Virus record (IMG/VR): IMGVR_UViG_3300025127_007573
Coordinates: 1 to 45,109 of that record
DNA: 45,109 nt
Source: a virus
Reading direction: 5' to 3' (one strand)
The notes beneath the pieces are model-generated. The model ran no database searches. It was not told the DNA's origin and saw only the letters and a program-made list of their open reading frames with translations. Shown in pieces: positions 30,124-38,995 of the stretch. The position numbers were made by a program, and so were the translations under genes. Positions within the stretch are counted from its first letter, which is position 1, and each line of letters opens with the position of its first letter.

Positions 30124-31016
30124 AACTAGTTTTAGAAAATGTTAATTTAAATTCGAATTCTGGACCAAATTCATTTGGACAGAAGCTGTTTAAGTATATG
30201 CCATCTTTAGGGGTTTCGTTTAATAATAACCCCGAGCCAGATGCCTACCTTTGTTTTATAGAGTCTGGTAGGCCCACATACAATGCCCCCCTATATCAAC
30301 GGCTCGATGGCATATACTTTAACAGCGAATTTGATTACAAAACTCAAAACTCAAATATTAAAAGAACATATGAATTGGCAAAAGGCGTAATATTTCAGTC
30401 TCAATTTAATAAAGAATTAACTTTTAATTATTTTGGACCTCATAATAATTATACCATTATTCACAATGGAGCAGATTTAAATTTAATAAATTCTATTCAA
30501 AACGTAATCATTAGCAAGTATGAGAATGTTTGGTCATGTGCTTCCTCATGGCGACCTCACAAAAGATTAAGTGAAAATATCAGGTATTTTTTAGAGCATT
30601 CTGGGAAAAACGATGGCTTAATAATTGCCGGCGATGTTCAAGACAAAATTCAACATGAACGAATTCATTATGTTGGTAATTTAGGTATTGATAAACTTTT
30701 TTCTCTGTACAAAGCTTCTAAATATTTTATTCACTTAGCTTGGCTAGATCATTGCCCAAACGTTGTGGTTGATGCAATGGCTTGCGGTTGTGAAATTATT
30801 TGCTCTAGCGCTGGAGGAACCAAGGAGATTGCCGGCAGTAATGCCACTATTGTTCAAGAAGATGATTGGGATTTTAGTCCAATTAAACTTTATGAACCAC
30901 CACCTCTTAATTTTGCTAATAAAACAAGAAACAAGTGGCATGTTAATGATGATTATGATATGGATTCAGTATCAAAAAAATATTACAATTTTATAAAGGA
31001 TGACTTAGATGGATGA
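30120..31016 (+). CDS. GT-B glycosyltransferase, TTG start, 298 aa
   Basis: No in-frame ATG lies near the domain start; TTG 30120 overlaps the previous stop. LENVNLNSNSGPNSFGQKLF resembles a GT-B opening. YTIIHNGADLNLI links the domains, and WLDHCPNVVVDAMACGCEIIC and AGGTKEIAG are the donor-site segments. At 298 residues it is shorter than the usual 350-400, the N-terminal domain being compact. It overlaps the aminotransferase gene by eight bases. Confidence 0.75.
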   Translation: MKLVLENVNLNSNSGPNSFGQKLFKYMPSLGVSFNNNPEPDAYLCFIESGRPTYNAPLYQRLDGIYFNSEFDYKTQNSNIKRTYELAKGVIFQSQFNKELTFNYFGPHNNYTIIHNGADLNLINSIQNVIISKYENVWSCASSWRPHKRLSENIRYFLEHSGKNDGLIIAGDVQDKIQHERIHYVGNLGIDKLFSLYKASKYFIHLAWLDHCPNVVVDAMACGCEIICSSAGGTKEIAGSNATIVQEDDWDFSPIKLYEPPPLNFANKTRNKWHVNDDYDMDSVSKKYYNFIKDDLDG

Positions 31017-32130
31017 AATTAAGCTATTAGATTTGACACGACAATATGGAATTATAAAAGAAGAAGTAATACCTGTTGTTCTTGAGATATTAGAGTCTCA
31101 AAGATTTGTTAATGGCCCAGTAGTCGAGAGATTTGAAGAAAAATTTGCTGACTTCTGCGGAACTAAATTTGCTGTTGGATGCAGCTCTGGTACAGATGCA
31201 CTAATTATGTCCTTAATCGCTTTAAACATCGGCTGTGGGGATGAAGTAATTACTACCCCTTTTACGTTTTTTGCAACTGCTGAAGCTGTAATTAGAATGG
31301 GTGGGACACCTGTATTTGTTGATATTGATGAAAGAACTTACAATATTGATACAAGTAAAATTGAAGCAGCGATTACAGAAAAAACAAAAGCCATAATCCC
31401 AGTGCATCTTTTTGGGCAATGCTCCAACATGGATGAAATTAATCGTATTGCAAAAAAATATAATCTTAAAGTTATTGAGGATGCTGCACAAGCAGTGGCT
31501 GCTGAATGGGGTGGTCAACGCGCCGGTTCAATGGGAGATTTAGGGTGCTTTAGCTTTTTCCCAGCAAAAAATTTAGGCGCTTATGGTGATGGCGGAATGG
31601 TGACTACTAATGATGAAGAGCTTTATCAAAAGATGCTAAGAACTAGACAACATGGTATTGATATGAAAAATCCGTATCATTACGATCATATCGGTGGTAA
31701 TTTTAGGCTTGATGCCATTCAGGCTGGTATTTTAAGTATTAAATTAAGATACATTGAATGGTGGACTAGACAAAGAAACGAAAATGCGCAGGTTTACAAC
31801 TCTAGACTGAGAAAAAACCTTTCAGGATTATATGATGCGCCAACCCCACCCTATACAGATTCGAAAGCTTATCATGTTTTTAATCAATATGTGATTCGTA
31901 GCAATAAAAGAGATAATTTGAAAAGAAAATTACAAATGAATAAAATTGGTTGTAATGTATATTATCCCTACCCTATACATACACAAGGCTGTGTTGCCGC
32001 TTTGGGTTATAAAGAAGGTGATTTTCCAAATACAGAGAAGGCATGCAAGGAAGTCCTAGCACTTCCAATCTACCCAGAATTAACAGATGAAGAAATCAAT
32101 AGGGTTATTGATGTATTGGAGGGCAAATGA
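31009..32130 (+). CDS. DegT/DnrJ/EryC1 sugar aminotransferase, 373 aa
   Basis: This is a full-length PLP enzyme. The Schiff-base Lys187 is in SFFPAKNLGAYGDGG; Asp158 and Gln161 in IEDAAQAV hold the PLP ring; GCSSGTDAL binds phosphate. It converts a keto-sugar nucleotide to an amino sugar. The neighbouring Gfo/Idh oxidoreductase resembles the WbpB/WbpE or WlbA/WlbC pairs that make 3-amino sugars from UDP-HexNAc-uronate, so a 3-amino (or related) product is likely but inferred. Overlaps both neighbours. Confidence 0.9.
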   Translation: MDEIKLLDLTRQYGIIKEEVIPVVLEILESQRFVNGPVVERFEEKFADFCGTKFAVGCSSGTDALIMSLIALNIGCGDEVITTPFTFFATAEAVIRMGGTPVFVDIDERTYNIDTSKIEAAITEKTKAIIPVHLFGQCSNMDEINRIAKKYNLKVIEDAAQAVAAEWGGQRAGSMGDLGCFSFFPAKNLGAYGDGGMVTTNDEELYQKMLRTRQHGIDMKNPYHYDHIGGNFRLDAIQAGILSIKLRYIEWWTRQRNENAQVYNSRLRKNLSGLYDAPTPPYTDSKAYHVFNQYVIRSNKRDNLKRKLQMNKIGCNVYYPYPIHTQGCVAALGYKEGDFPNTEKACKEVLALPIYPELTDEEINRVIDVLEGK

Positions 32131-33038
32131 ATTGTGCTCTAATTGGTATGGGTTCAATGGGTCGAAATCACTACAATACTATTTTAAAAAATGAGTCATT
32201 AAATTTTGTCGGCGTTGTTGAACCAAATAATGATTTATCACAGGATATAAAAATTAACCACTATCGTGATGTTGATTCTTTACTTGAAAATGAACAAATT
32301 GATTTTGCTATTATTGCTACACCAACTTCAACTCATCTAGAGATCGCAAAAAAGCTTTTATGTAAAGGTATTGATCTATTAGTAGAAAAACCGATTGCTA
32401 AAAATAGTAAAGAAGCAAAAGAAATGGTAAAAATTGCACATAAAAATAATTGCAAACTCATAGTTGGACACATTGAAAGATTTAATCCAGCTATACAAGC
32501 TGTGCTGCCAAGGCTATCCGGTGAAACAATTGTACATTTTGAGGCTTCACGTTTCAGTGGTTATCCTAACAGAATTACAGATGTTGGTGTCAAACTTGAT
32601 CTTAGTATACATGACGTAGATTTGATGTCTTTATTAAGCCCTAGTAACATAAAAGAATGCTACTGCCTTGATAGTGTTAATATTGATAAAAATGATGATG
32701 ATGCTGTTTTTATAATCAAATTTTACAATGGAGCATTGGCAACAATTAGAACATCATGGCTTTTTCCTTATCGTGAAAGAAAAATAAAACTTTTAGCTAA
32801 AGATAAATATTACGTTGTTGATTTGCTTAATAAACAAGCGACAGTATATACTGAAAATGAAATAGGTAGTTTTGTAGTTGAAAGTATTATGATTGATAAG
32901 ACCGATGCCTTGTCAGATCAATTATCAGCGTTTGTAAAATATTTAAAAACCGGTAACAAAGGCTCATTATGTGATGGTGAGACGGCCGGATTAGCTTTAA
33001 GTTATGTAGAAGGAGAAAATAATGAAAGCGTGCATTAA
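32127..33038 (+). CDS. Gfo/Idh/MocA-family sugar oxidoreductase, 303 aa
   Basis: The Rossmann start is CALIGMGSMGRNHY. EKPIAKN (87-93) is the signature with catalytic Lys88, and SIHDVDL carries the His-Asp pair of the family. It oxidises or reduces a sugar nucleotide with NAD(P). Four-base overlap with the DegT gene upstream supports a two-step path to an amino sugar, as with WbpB and WbpE. At 303 residues it is slightly shorter than usual (about 320-350), the loss being in the C-terminal sheet. Confidence 0.88.
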   Translation: MNCALIGMGSMGRNHYNTILKNESLNFVGVVEPNNDLSQDIKINHYRDVDSLLENEQIDFAIIATPTSTHLEIAKKLLCKGIDLLVEKPIAKNSKEAKEMVKIAHKNNCKLIVGHIERFNPAIQAVLPRLSGETIVHFEASRFSGYPNRITDVGVKLDLSIHDVDLMSLLSPSNIKECYCLDSVNIDKNDDDAVFIIKFYNGALATIRTSWLFPYRERKIKLLAKDKYYVVDLLNKQATVYTENEIGSFVVESIMIDKTDALSDQLSAFVKYLKTGNKGSLCDGETAGLALSYVEGENNESVH

Positions 33039-33915
33039 TGTAATTTCTTCAAGAGCGGTTTGTTTAAAACCGTGTCTTGAATCAGTGTGGGAAAAATATA
33101 ACCATAAACACAATTACCCAGTATATGTGTATTATTTTGATGATATATATGATTCAGAAGAATTACAAAAAGAAATTGTTGGTGATACAGGACAGAATGT
33201 CATTTTTAGGTCAATACCTTATGAGACACCAAAGCATATAGATGAAAAAGAAATGTTTTATAATAGGAAAGATGTGTGGTATGCAGCAACACAATTTCCA
33301 ATAAGCCGAAAAGGTTATTTGCATATGTGTCATTTTATGTGTAATTTTCATGGATACCCAAACACAGATTATCACCTCTATGATTATTCATTACATATTG
33401 ATGATGAATCACAGTTTACAGAAGATGTTCCATATGATTTTTTTGAAAGAATGGAGCAAATGCCAGAAGTTGATATGGCCGCTATGAAGGTATACGATCA
33501 AAATATTAAAAAGCCACACCAAGGCAACTTTGACACAAGAATTAATCTTTGGAATTTTATTAAGGTATATCTTAAGCATTATGATATTACACCTAAATCA
33601 AAATTTATGCAAGATTTAATGAATGATCCAAACGCAGATGAAAACTTTCATTTTTACCCCTGCGCAGATTCTTACATTATAAGACTAAACATGTTTGAGT
33701 CTCCAGAATGGAAGCAATGGATTAACGCTGTAAACAAGTATGGCGGTATTTACAAATATCGCTGGGGTGATAATGATGTTAACAGTTTGTTTTATCTTAT
33801 TCATTATGCTGATGATATATATGATTTTAAAACTGTTGACGAAGGATACCACGCTCAAGGAGCACTTCGCCATTTGCAAGATTATGCCCCGGGCGTAAAA
33901 GATAATTCTAGATGA
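33022..33915 (+). CDS. GT15-like glycosyltransferase candidate, 297 aa
   Basis: YLHMCHFMCNFHGYPNTDY, DYSLHIDDESQF and YRWGDNDVNSLFYLIHY match, in order, the motifs of the fungal GT15 mannosyltransferases (MCRF, a DxD-like acidic site, and RWGDAPVHS). It should use a GDP- or UDP-sugar with inversion of fold type GT-A. There is no membrane anchor. It overlaps the preceding gene by 17 bases and the next by four. A GT15-like protein in a phage is uncommon but such copies exist in marine viruses as far as I remember. Confidence 0.6.
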   Translation: MKACINVISSRAVCLKPCLESVWEKYNHKHNYPVYVYYFDDIYDSEELQKEIVGDTGQNVIFRSIPYETPKHIDEKEMFYNRKDVWYAATQFPISRKGYLHMCHFMCNFHGYPNTDYHLYDYSLHIDDESQFTEDVPYDFFERMEQMPEVDMAAMKVYDQNIKKPHQGNFDTRINLWNFIKVYLKHYDITPKSKFMQDLMNDPNADENFHFYPCADSYIIRLNMFESPEWKQWINAVNKYGGIYKYRWGDNDVNSLFYLIHYADDIYDFKTVDEGYHAQGALRHLQDYAPGVKDNSR

Positions 33916-34868
33916 AAATACTTTACATAGATTTTGGTAATGTAGTATCTGATAATCACACTTATCAGTATTATGGAGATCTATTTAGAGAATTAAAATT
34001 GTTGTCACAAATTTATTTATTGCAAGGAGTTCCGACTAATATAAACGATATATTATCACAAATACAAGGTGGGGTAGATTGTGTTATTTTTGGTCTTGGG
34101 TATTTTGCGCAAAGCGACCAGCAGTTTTTCAACAAGATTGAAGGACTAGACACACTAGATATTCCTGTAGTTTGTATGATACACAAGCCACAGACAATGC
34201 TAGATAAAAAGCTTGAGTTTTGTAAAATTAATAATGTTAATTTGATTGTAGATTCTCAATGTACCTACAAAGACTATGAGGCAAAAACTGGCATTAAATC
34301 AATTAGGGTGCCTTTTACAGCGACCCCCAAGGTCTTCTATCCCCGTGAGGTAGAAAAGAAGTTTGACGTTGGTTTTAGTGGTGCTTTACATGGTAAAGAG
34401 AACGATGGTAGACAAAAGATTTTTGGACCCACCGCTAATCTGCGTGAAAGAGTCTATGATAAGTTAGTAGCAAGAGAGCGGAACACTTTTTGGAATTCTA
34501 GTAACACAATGGAGTACAGGATACATTCAGTTGAGGAATACGCTACCAAGATTAATGAGTGTAAAATGTGGCTTGGCACAACAGGCCCAGTGCTGGATGT
34601 TAGTCCTCGATACTTTGAGGTTATGCTTTCAAAAACTTTATTGCTTTGTAACAATATGCCTGAGCAGTACGAAGATTACTTTACAGATGGCGTGAATTGT
34701 GTTATCTTTAATAATGATTTAAGTGATTTTGATAAAAAGCTTGATTATTACTTAAGTAATGAAAGTGAAATGAGTCGAATCATTGAAACAGCATATGACA
34801 CAGCTATCAATAACTATACATGGCATCATATGGCTAAGAAGCTTATAGAACAAATTAAGGAGTTGTAA
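33912..34868 (+). CDS. CgeB-like GT-B glycosyltransferase, 318 aa
   Basis: The N-terminal domain (1-140) is a short alpha/beta domain. FDVGFSGALHGKENDGRQKI begins the donor domain, and LDVSPRYFEVMLSKTLLLCN with YFTDGVNCVIFN matches the CgeB / Glyco_trans_1_2 C-terminal region, where a Glu and an aromatic hold the donor. WHHMAKKLIEQI is the typical last helix. Start overlaps the previous stop by four bases; its stop shares one base with the next ATG. Confidence 0.75.
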   Translation: MKILYIDFGNVVSDNHTYQYYGDLFRELKLLSQIYLLQGVPTNINDILSQIQGGVDCVIFGLGYFAQSDQQFFNKIEGLDTLDIPVVCMIHKPQTMLDKKLEFCKINNVNLIVDSQCTYKDYEAKTGIKSIRVPFTATPKVFYPREVEKKFDVGFSGALHGKENDGRQKIFGPTANLRERVYDKLVARERNTFWNSSNTMEYRIHSVEEYATKINECKMWLGTTGPVLDVSPRYFEVMLSKTLLLCNNMPEQYEDYFTDGVNCVIFNNDLSDFDKKLDYYLSNESEMSRIIETAYDTAINNYTWHHMAKKLIEQIKEL

Positions 34869-35476
34869 TGTCGTTTGAAATAATTGCTGATTTCGAGAAA
34901 GAAATTGCTAAGTTTTTTGGAGCACCATACGCTGTTGCGGTTGATTGCTGCACTCATGGTCTTGAACTTTGTTTACGTATGCGTGGGGAACAAAAGATTA
35001 CCGTGCCGAAGCACACATACCTTTCTGTGCCTATGTTGGCTGAAAAACTAGATTTAGAAATTGAATGGACTGATGATAAGTGGCAAAATTATTATTATAT
35101 GACTGACAGAATTGTGGACGCTGCTGTACATTGGGAACCAAACAGCTACATACCCGGTACTTATATGTGTGTTAGTTTTCAGTTTAGAAAACATCTAAGT
35201 CTTGGTCGCGGTGGTATTATTTTATTTGACAATAAGAGTGATTATGATATCCTTAAGAGAATGTCTTATGATGGCAGAAGTCCAGATGTTTCTTGGTCTG
35301 TGCAAAATATACAGACTGTTGGATATCACTACTATATGACACCAGAGACTGCAGAATTAGGATTGCAAAAATTACCTGCTGCTATTGAAACGCCACCTAA
35401 GAAGTGGGTTTACACTGACTGGGTTGATTTAACTACATTGGATGTTTTTAAGCAGGGTAGATTTGTAAGAAAATGA
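34868..35476 (+). CDS. Miniature DegT-like aminotransferase, 202 aa
   Basis: Despite being about half the usual length (370), it keeps the order: AVAVDCCTHGLEL (phosphate loop region), IVDAAVHWEP (Asp and, in place of Gln, His), and VSFQFRKHLSLGRGG with Lys108 in the Schiff-base position. The large C-terminal domain is almost absent, the last 60 residues being a short helix and tail. It may be active as a dimer, a partner subunit or a decayed copy. Its tight coupling with the formyltransferase suggests it makes the 4-amino sugar that is formylated. Confidence 0.7.
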   Translation: MSFEIIADFEKEIAKFFGAPYAVAVDCCTHGLELCLRMRGEQKITVPKHTYLSVPMLAEKLDLEIEWTDDKWQNYYYMTDRIVDAAVHWEPNSYIPGTYMCVSFQFRKHLSLGRGGIILFDNKSDYDILKRMSYDGRSPDVSWSVQNIQTVGYHYYMTPETAELGLQKLPAAIETPPKKWVYTDWVDLTTLDVFKQGRFVRK

Positions 35477-36165
35477 AAGAGCGTGTCTTATTTATTGGCT
35501 TTGCAGACTGCGAATATTGTATTTTAGCTAATCAATTCTTAGAACTTTCAGGTTTTGATGTTGATTGGCTAAAGGCCTCTAAAAATAGAAAAGATAAATT
35601 ACCAGAAAAATACAGAGACTGGCAGGGGGATTATATTTTTCATATGAAATCATATTATATATTGCCTAAAGTTTTATTAGATAGAGCTTCTAAGGCAGCG
35701 ATTAATTTTCATCCCGGGTCACCTAAATACCCCGGATCTGGATGTGTTAATTGGGCTCTTTATAATAACGAAGCAAGAACTGGTATCACTGTACACCACT
35801 TAAATGAACACATTGATAACGGTGAGATTATTAAGGTTTTTTGGATACCTATTGCTAAAAATGATTCCATTGAGAGCTTACTACCAAGAGTTCATATGCA
35901 CCAGCTTATAGCCATTTGTCAGATAGCTGATAGTTTGGCAACTGGTGGCCTTGATGTACTTGAAAATTATAAAAAACAAATTATAAATGGCAATATTAAA
36001 TGGTCTACAAAGGTTGGCCGAATTAGAGATATTGATAATTTACAAATAGTAGATGAAAATACATCACAAGAAGAATTACAAAAAATTATAAGAGCAACAG
36101 CCATTGGTAAATTTGGACCTAGGCTTAAGTTGCATGGACATGAATTTAGATATTATAAGGAGTAA
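35473..36165 (+). CDS. Sugar N-formyltransferase, 230 aa
   Basis: The fold is that of methionyl-tRNA formyltransferase. The catalytic trio is present: Asn78 and His80 in AINFHPGSPKYPG, and Asp115 in HLNEHIDNGEII. It would move a formyl group from N10-formyl-THF to the amino group of a dTDP- or GDP-amino sugar, as VioF, WlaRD and related enzymes do. It is too short and has no tRNA-binding domain of Fmt. The start overlaps the mini-DegT gene by four bases. N-formyl sugars are found in bacterial O-antigens. Confidence 0.85.
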   Translation: MKERVLFIGFADCEYCILANQFLELSGFDVDWLKASKNRKDKLPEKYRDWQGDYIFHMKSYYILPKVLLDRASKAAINFHPGSPKYPGSGCVNWALYNNEARTGITVHHLNEHIDNGEIIKVFWIPIAKNDSIESLLPRVHMHQLIAICQIADSLATGGLDVLENYKKQIINGNIKWSTKVGRIRDIDNLQIVDENTSQEELQKIIRATAIGKFGPRLKLHGHEFRYYKE

Positions 36166-36167
36166 AA

Positions 36168-37085
36168 ATGAGTGTACTTGTTTTAGGTTCTACTGGTTTT
36201 ATCGGTAAGAGCCTCATGAAAAGATTAGAGAAAGAGCCAGTAAAGGTTACTGGGGTATCCCGCTCTACAGGTGTTGACTTGCTTGATTACAAACAGGTTA
36301 GCGATTGTATTGCATCAGTTAGGCCTGATGTTATTTACAATGTTGCCTCTCATGGTGGTAGTTTACATTATGTCAAAAAGTATGCAGCATCAGTTTATTC
36401 TGATAATTTACAAATGGGTTTGAATTTATATCGTGCTCTTGTTGAACATGATTCAGCAGCTAAGATTGTTCAACCATTTTCAAACTGTTCTTATCCCGGT
36501 AATAGCTCAGTGCAGAACGAAGAAAATTGGTTAAATGGTGGTGTGCATCCTTCTATTTTTTCGTTTGGCAACTCAAAGAGAGCTTTGTATTATTTGGCCG
36601 GTTGCTATAAACAGGAACACGAAATCAGCACTGTAAACTTACTCTTGCCAAATACGTATGGGCCCGGTGACTCTACAGACCCAAATAAAACTCATGCACT
36701 GAATGGTATGATCATTCGCATGCTTCAGGCTAAAAAAGCCGGTGACAGCGAGTTTGTTGTTTGGGGCACTGGTTCCCCCGTGAGAGAATGGTGCTATGTG
36801 GACGATTTTGTGGATGCTATGGTACAAGCCACTAGTTTTGAAGATATGGAATACCCAGTTAATATTGGTCAAGAAAAAGGATATTCTATAGCTGAGTCAG
36901 CACATTTAATTAAAAAAGCTTGTGGTTTTGAAGGTAAAATTGTTTTTGACACTAAATACCCCGATGGTGATCCTGTAAAGATTTTAGGCAAGAGTAAATT
37001 AAATGATATACTGCCAAATTTTGAGTTTTTTGATCACGAAAAAGGCATTTTGAACACTGTTAAATACTATGAAAATAAATTATAA
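36168..37085 (+). CDS. GDP-fucose-synthase-like SDR, Phe in place of catalytic Tyr, 305 aa
   Basis: GSTGFIG (7-13) is the NAD(P) loop; SHGGSLHYVKKY, NCSYPGNSS and LLPNTYGPGD match the GDP-L-fucose-synthase/epimerase-reductase type. The YxxxK site reads FGNSK (Phe133, Lys137), so the general acid Tyr is missing unless the alignment shifts. VREWCYVDDFVDAM is the later conserved segment. It may be an epimerase with altered chemistry, or a non-catalytic copy. AAGGAG is well placed before the ATG. Confidence 0.75.
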   Translation: MSVLVLGSTGFIGKSLMKRLEKEPVKVTGVSRSTGVDLLDYKQVSDCIASVRPDVIYNVASHGGSLHYVKKYAASVYSDNLQMGLNLYRALVEHDSAAKIVQPFSNCSYPGNSSVQNEENWLNGGVHPSIFSFGNSKRALYYLAGCYKQEHEISTVNLLLPNTYGPGDSTDPNKTHALNGMIIRMLQAKKAGDSEFVVWGTGSPVREWCYVDDFVDAMVQATSFEDMEYPVNIGQEKGYSIAESAHLIKKACGFEGKIVFDTKYPDGDPVKILGKSKLNDILPNFEFFDHEKGILNTVKYYENKL

Positions 37086-38013
37086 TAGAATAGGCATAAA
37101 AGCAATTGATAGGGGTGGAAGTAATTTACTTCTTGCACTCTTTCATTATCACGACGAGTTCTTTTCATTATCAGAAAAAGTTACTTTTGATACTACTAAG
37201 CCTGAAGACTATCCTTTGTTTGCTGATCCTATGTGGGAGAAGGCCATGATTCCGGCCTCCCACCGCGGCACCAAGCCAGTTGAAAAAGATGATGTAAAAC
37301 TTGTTGAGTGGCTACATTTGCAAAATAGTTCTATTTTTCACGTAGCGGATAATCACAAAAAAATTGACAAAGTTAATAATATTGTACAAAAAATGCCAAG
37401 AGAAACAGTTAATCCAAATATTGATAATTATGCGTCATTTGTATATGATTATTATGATTATGAATATGACAAAATTTTGTGTATATTAAGAAATCCTTTT
37501 AGAGTAACTATATCTTCGTATTTAAAGTGGTTTGTAGAGCCTGCCGCCACTGAAGGTATTCTATGTAGAAGATGTAGGGATGACATTGCGTCGGAAATAC
37601 AGAACGATCTTTTGATAAGTGTAGTTAACTGGACAAGCGATAGAATATCAGAGATTAAAAATGCACAGATTGATAGTTTTATAGGTTTAGAATATTTTAT
37701 TAGCAATTTTGAAGCTGAACTGCCAAAATTAATTAATTGGGCTGATAACAGCGCAGTGCCTGTAAATTCACGAAATATAGGTAGCTTATATTTCCAAAAT
37801 AGTCATCAAGTTGGCCGGACCTTTGCCGGAAATTTTGACCCTTCTGAAGAAATTAGAATTGAGAGAATTAATAATTGTCATACTGAAGAATTATTTTCGT
37901 TATTATCTGACGAAACAATCCAGTATTGCAAACAAAAACTTGGTGATGAATTATTTAATTATTGGCGCCACGAATCATCTCACAATTATGAAGTTGATTT
38001 AAATTTAGCTTGA
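37069..38013 (+). CDS. Sulfotransferase-like protein, 314 aa
   Basis: IGIKAIDRGGSNLLLALFHY (8-27) resembles the PAPS 5'-phosphate loop (RGGSNL). ILRNPFRVTISSYLKWF (139-155) resembles the 3'-phosphate segment with Arg141 and Ser149. These two signatures at this spacing are typical of sulfotransferases acting on glycans. Between them sits a variable region. It would put sulfate on a sugar; whether the host makes enough PAPS is unknown. The 17-base overlap with the preceding gene suggests coupling; the stop lies inside a promoter's -35 box. Confidence 0.65.
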   Translation: MKINYNRIGIKAIDRGGSNLLLALFHYHDEFFSLSEKVTFDTTKPEDYPLFADPMWEKAMIPASHRGTKPVEKDDVKLVEWLHLQNSSIFHVADNHKKIDKVNNIVQKMPRETVNPNIDNYASFVYDYYDYEYDKILCILRNPFRVTISSYLKWFVEPAATEGILCRRCRDDIASEIQNDLLISVVNWTSDRISEIKNAQIDSFIGLEYFISNFEAELPKLINWADNSAVPVNSRNIGSLYFQNSHQVGRTFAGNFDPSEEIRIERINNCHTEELFSLLSDETIQYCKQKLGDELFNYWRHESSHNYEVDLNLA

Positions 38014-38038
38014 CAAAACAATTATTTGAGATTATAAT
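38010..38038 (+). promoter_or_regulatory. Perfect-consensus sigma70 promoter inside the glycan cluster
   Basis: TTGACA (38010-38015), exactly 17 bases, TATAAT (38033-38038): both hexamers are consensus. It overlaps the stop codon of the sulfotransferase-like gene, sits in one of the few gaps of the cluster, and lies 24 bases before the next ATG, which has AGGAG. It would let the second half of the cluster be made early by host RNA polymerase. Confidence 0.75.
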
Positions 38039-38062
38039 ACGTAATAGGAGTATGTAAAAATT

Positions 38063-38995
38063 ATGAAAAAGGTGTTTATTACTGGAGGTGCTGGATACAT
38101 TGGGTGTACTTTGGTGCCTATGTTGCTTGAAAATGGATATGAGGTAACTGTCTACGATAGTTTGATGTATGGAGGTCATGGCTTGATACACAATTTCTCA
38201 CATAAGAATTTTACATTTATTAAAGGTGATATTCTAAACAAAGAGTTTTTACATCAATCCATGAAGGGTCATGATGTTGTTGTACACCTTGCTGCTATAG
38301 TTGGATATACAGCCTGCAGAATTGATGAACAAAATTCTTATAGAGTAAATCATCAAGGTACTATGAATGTTGTTGATGGCCTAGATGGTGAACAATTATT
38401 ATTGTATGGTTCCACAGGCTCTAACTATGGAACTGTAGATGGTATATGTACTGAAGAAACGCCACTCAATCCTCTTAGTATTTATGGACGTAGCAAAACT
38501 CTTGGCGAACAAGAAGTGATGAAGTATCCCAAGGGCATCGCATTTAGATTTGCGACTGCTTTTGGTGTTAGCCCGCGCTTACGGTTGGATCTCTTGGTAA
38601 ATGATTTGTCTTATTCGGCATATAACCAAAAATATATTGCGGTTTATGAATCACACTTTATGAGAACCTTCATTCATGTTAAGGATATTGCTAAAGTTTT
38701 CAAGTTTGCTATTGAACACCCTGAAGAAATGTCTGGAGAAGTATACAACGTTGGTTCGAATTCAATGAATCATTCAAAGGGCGATGTATGCAAGTTAATT
38801 CAAGAAAAGACTGATTGCTATGTGCATTATGCTGACTTCGATGGAGATGCTGATAAGCGCGACTACGTTGTCTCCTACGACAAGATTAATGGTTTAGGCT
38901 ATGACACCACTATTAGTGTTGATGAAGGCATTGACGAGCTTCTGAGAGTGTTTCCTATCGTACAAATGGATAATAAGAAGTATAAGAATGGCTAA
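38063..38995 (+). CDS. NAD-dependent sugar epimerase/dehydratase (SDR), 310 aa
   Basis: GGAGYIG (8-14) binds the dinucleotide; STGSNYG (117-123) and YGRSK (Tyr141, Lys145) are the catalytic residues. RTFIHVKDIAKVFKFAI and VYNVGSN are standard later motifs. It could be a 4-epimerase, 4,6-dehydratase or reductase; the Arg/Phe-rich substrate segment does not decide. First gene after the promoter at 38010; overlaps the next, related gene by eight bases. Confidence 0.85.
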   Translation: MKKVFITGGAGYIGCTLVPMLLENGYEVTVYDSLMYGGHGLIHNFSHKNFTFIKGDILNKEFLHQSMKGHDVVVHLAAIVGYTACRIDEQNSYRVNHQGTMNVVDGLDGEQLLLYGSTGSNYGTVDGICTEETPLNPLSIYGRSKTLGEQEVMKYPKGIAFRFATAFGVSPRLRLDLLVNDLSYSAYNQKYIAVYESHFMRTFIHVKDIAKVFKFAIEHPEEMSGEVYNVGSNSMNHSKGDVCKLIQEKTDCYVHYADFDGDADKRDYVVSYDKINGLGYDTTISVDEGIDELLRVFPIVQMDNKKYKNG

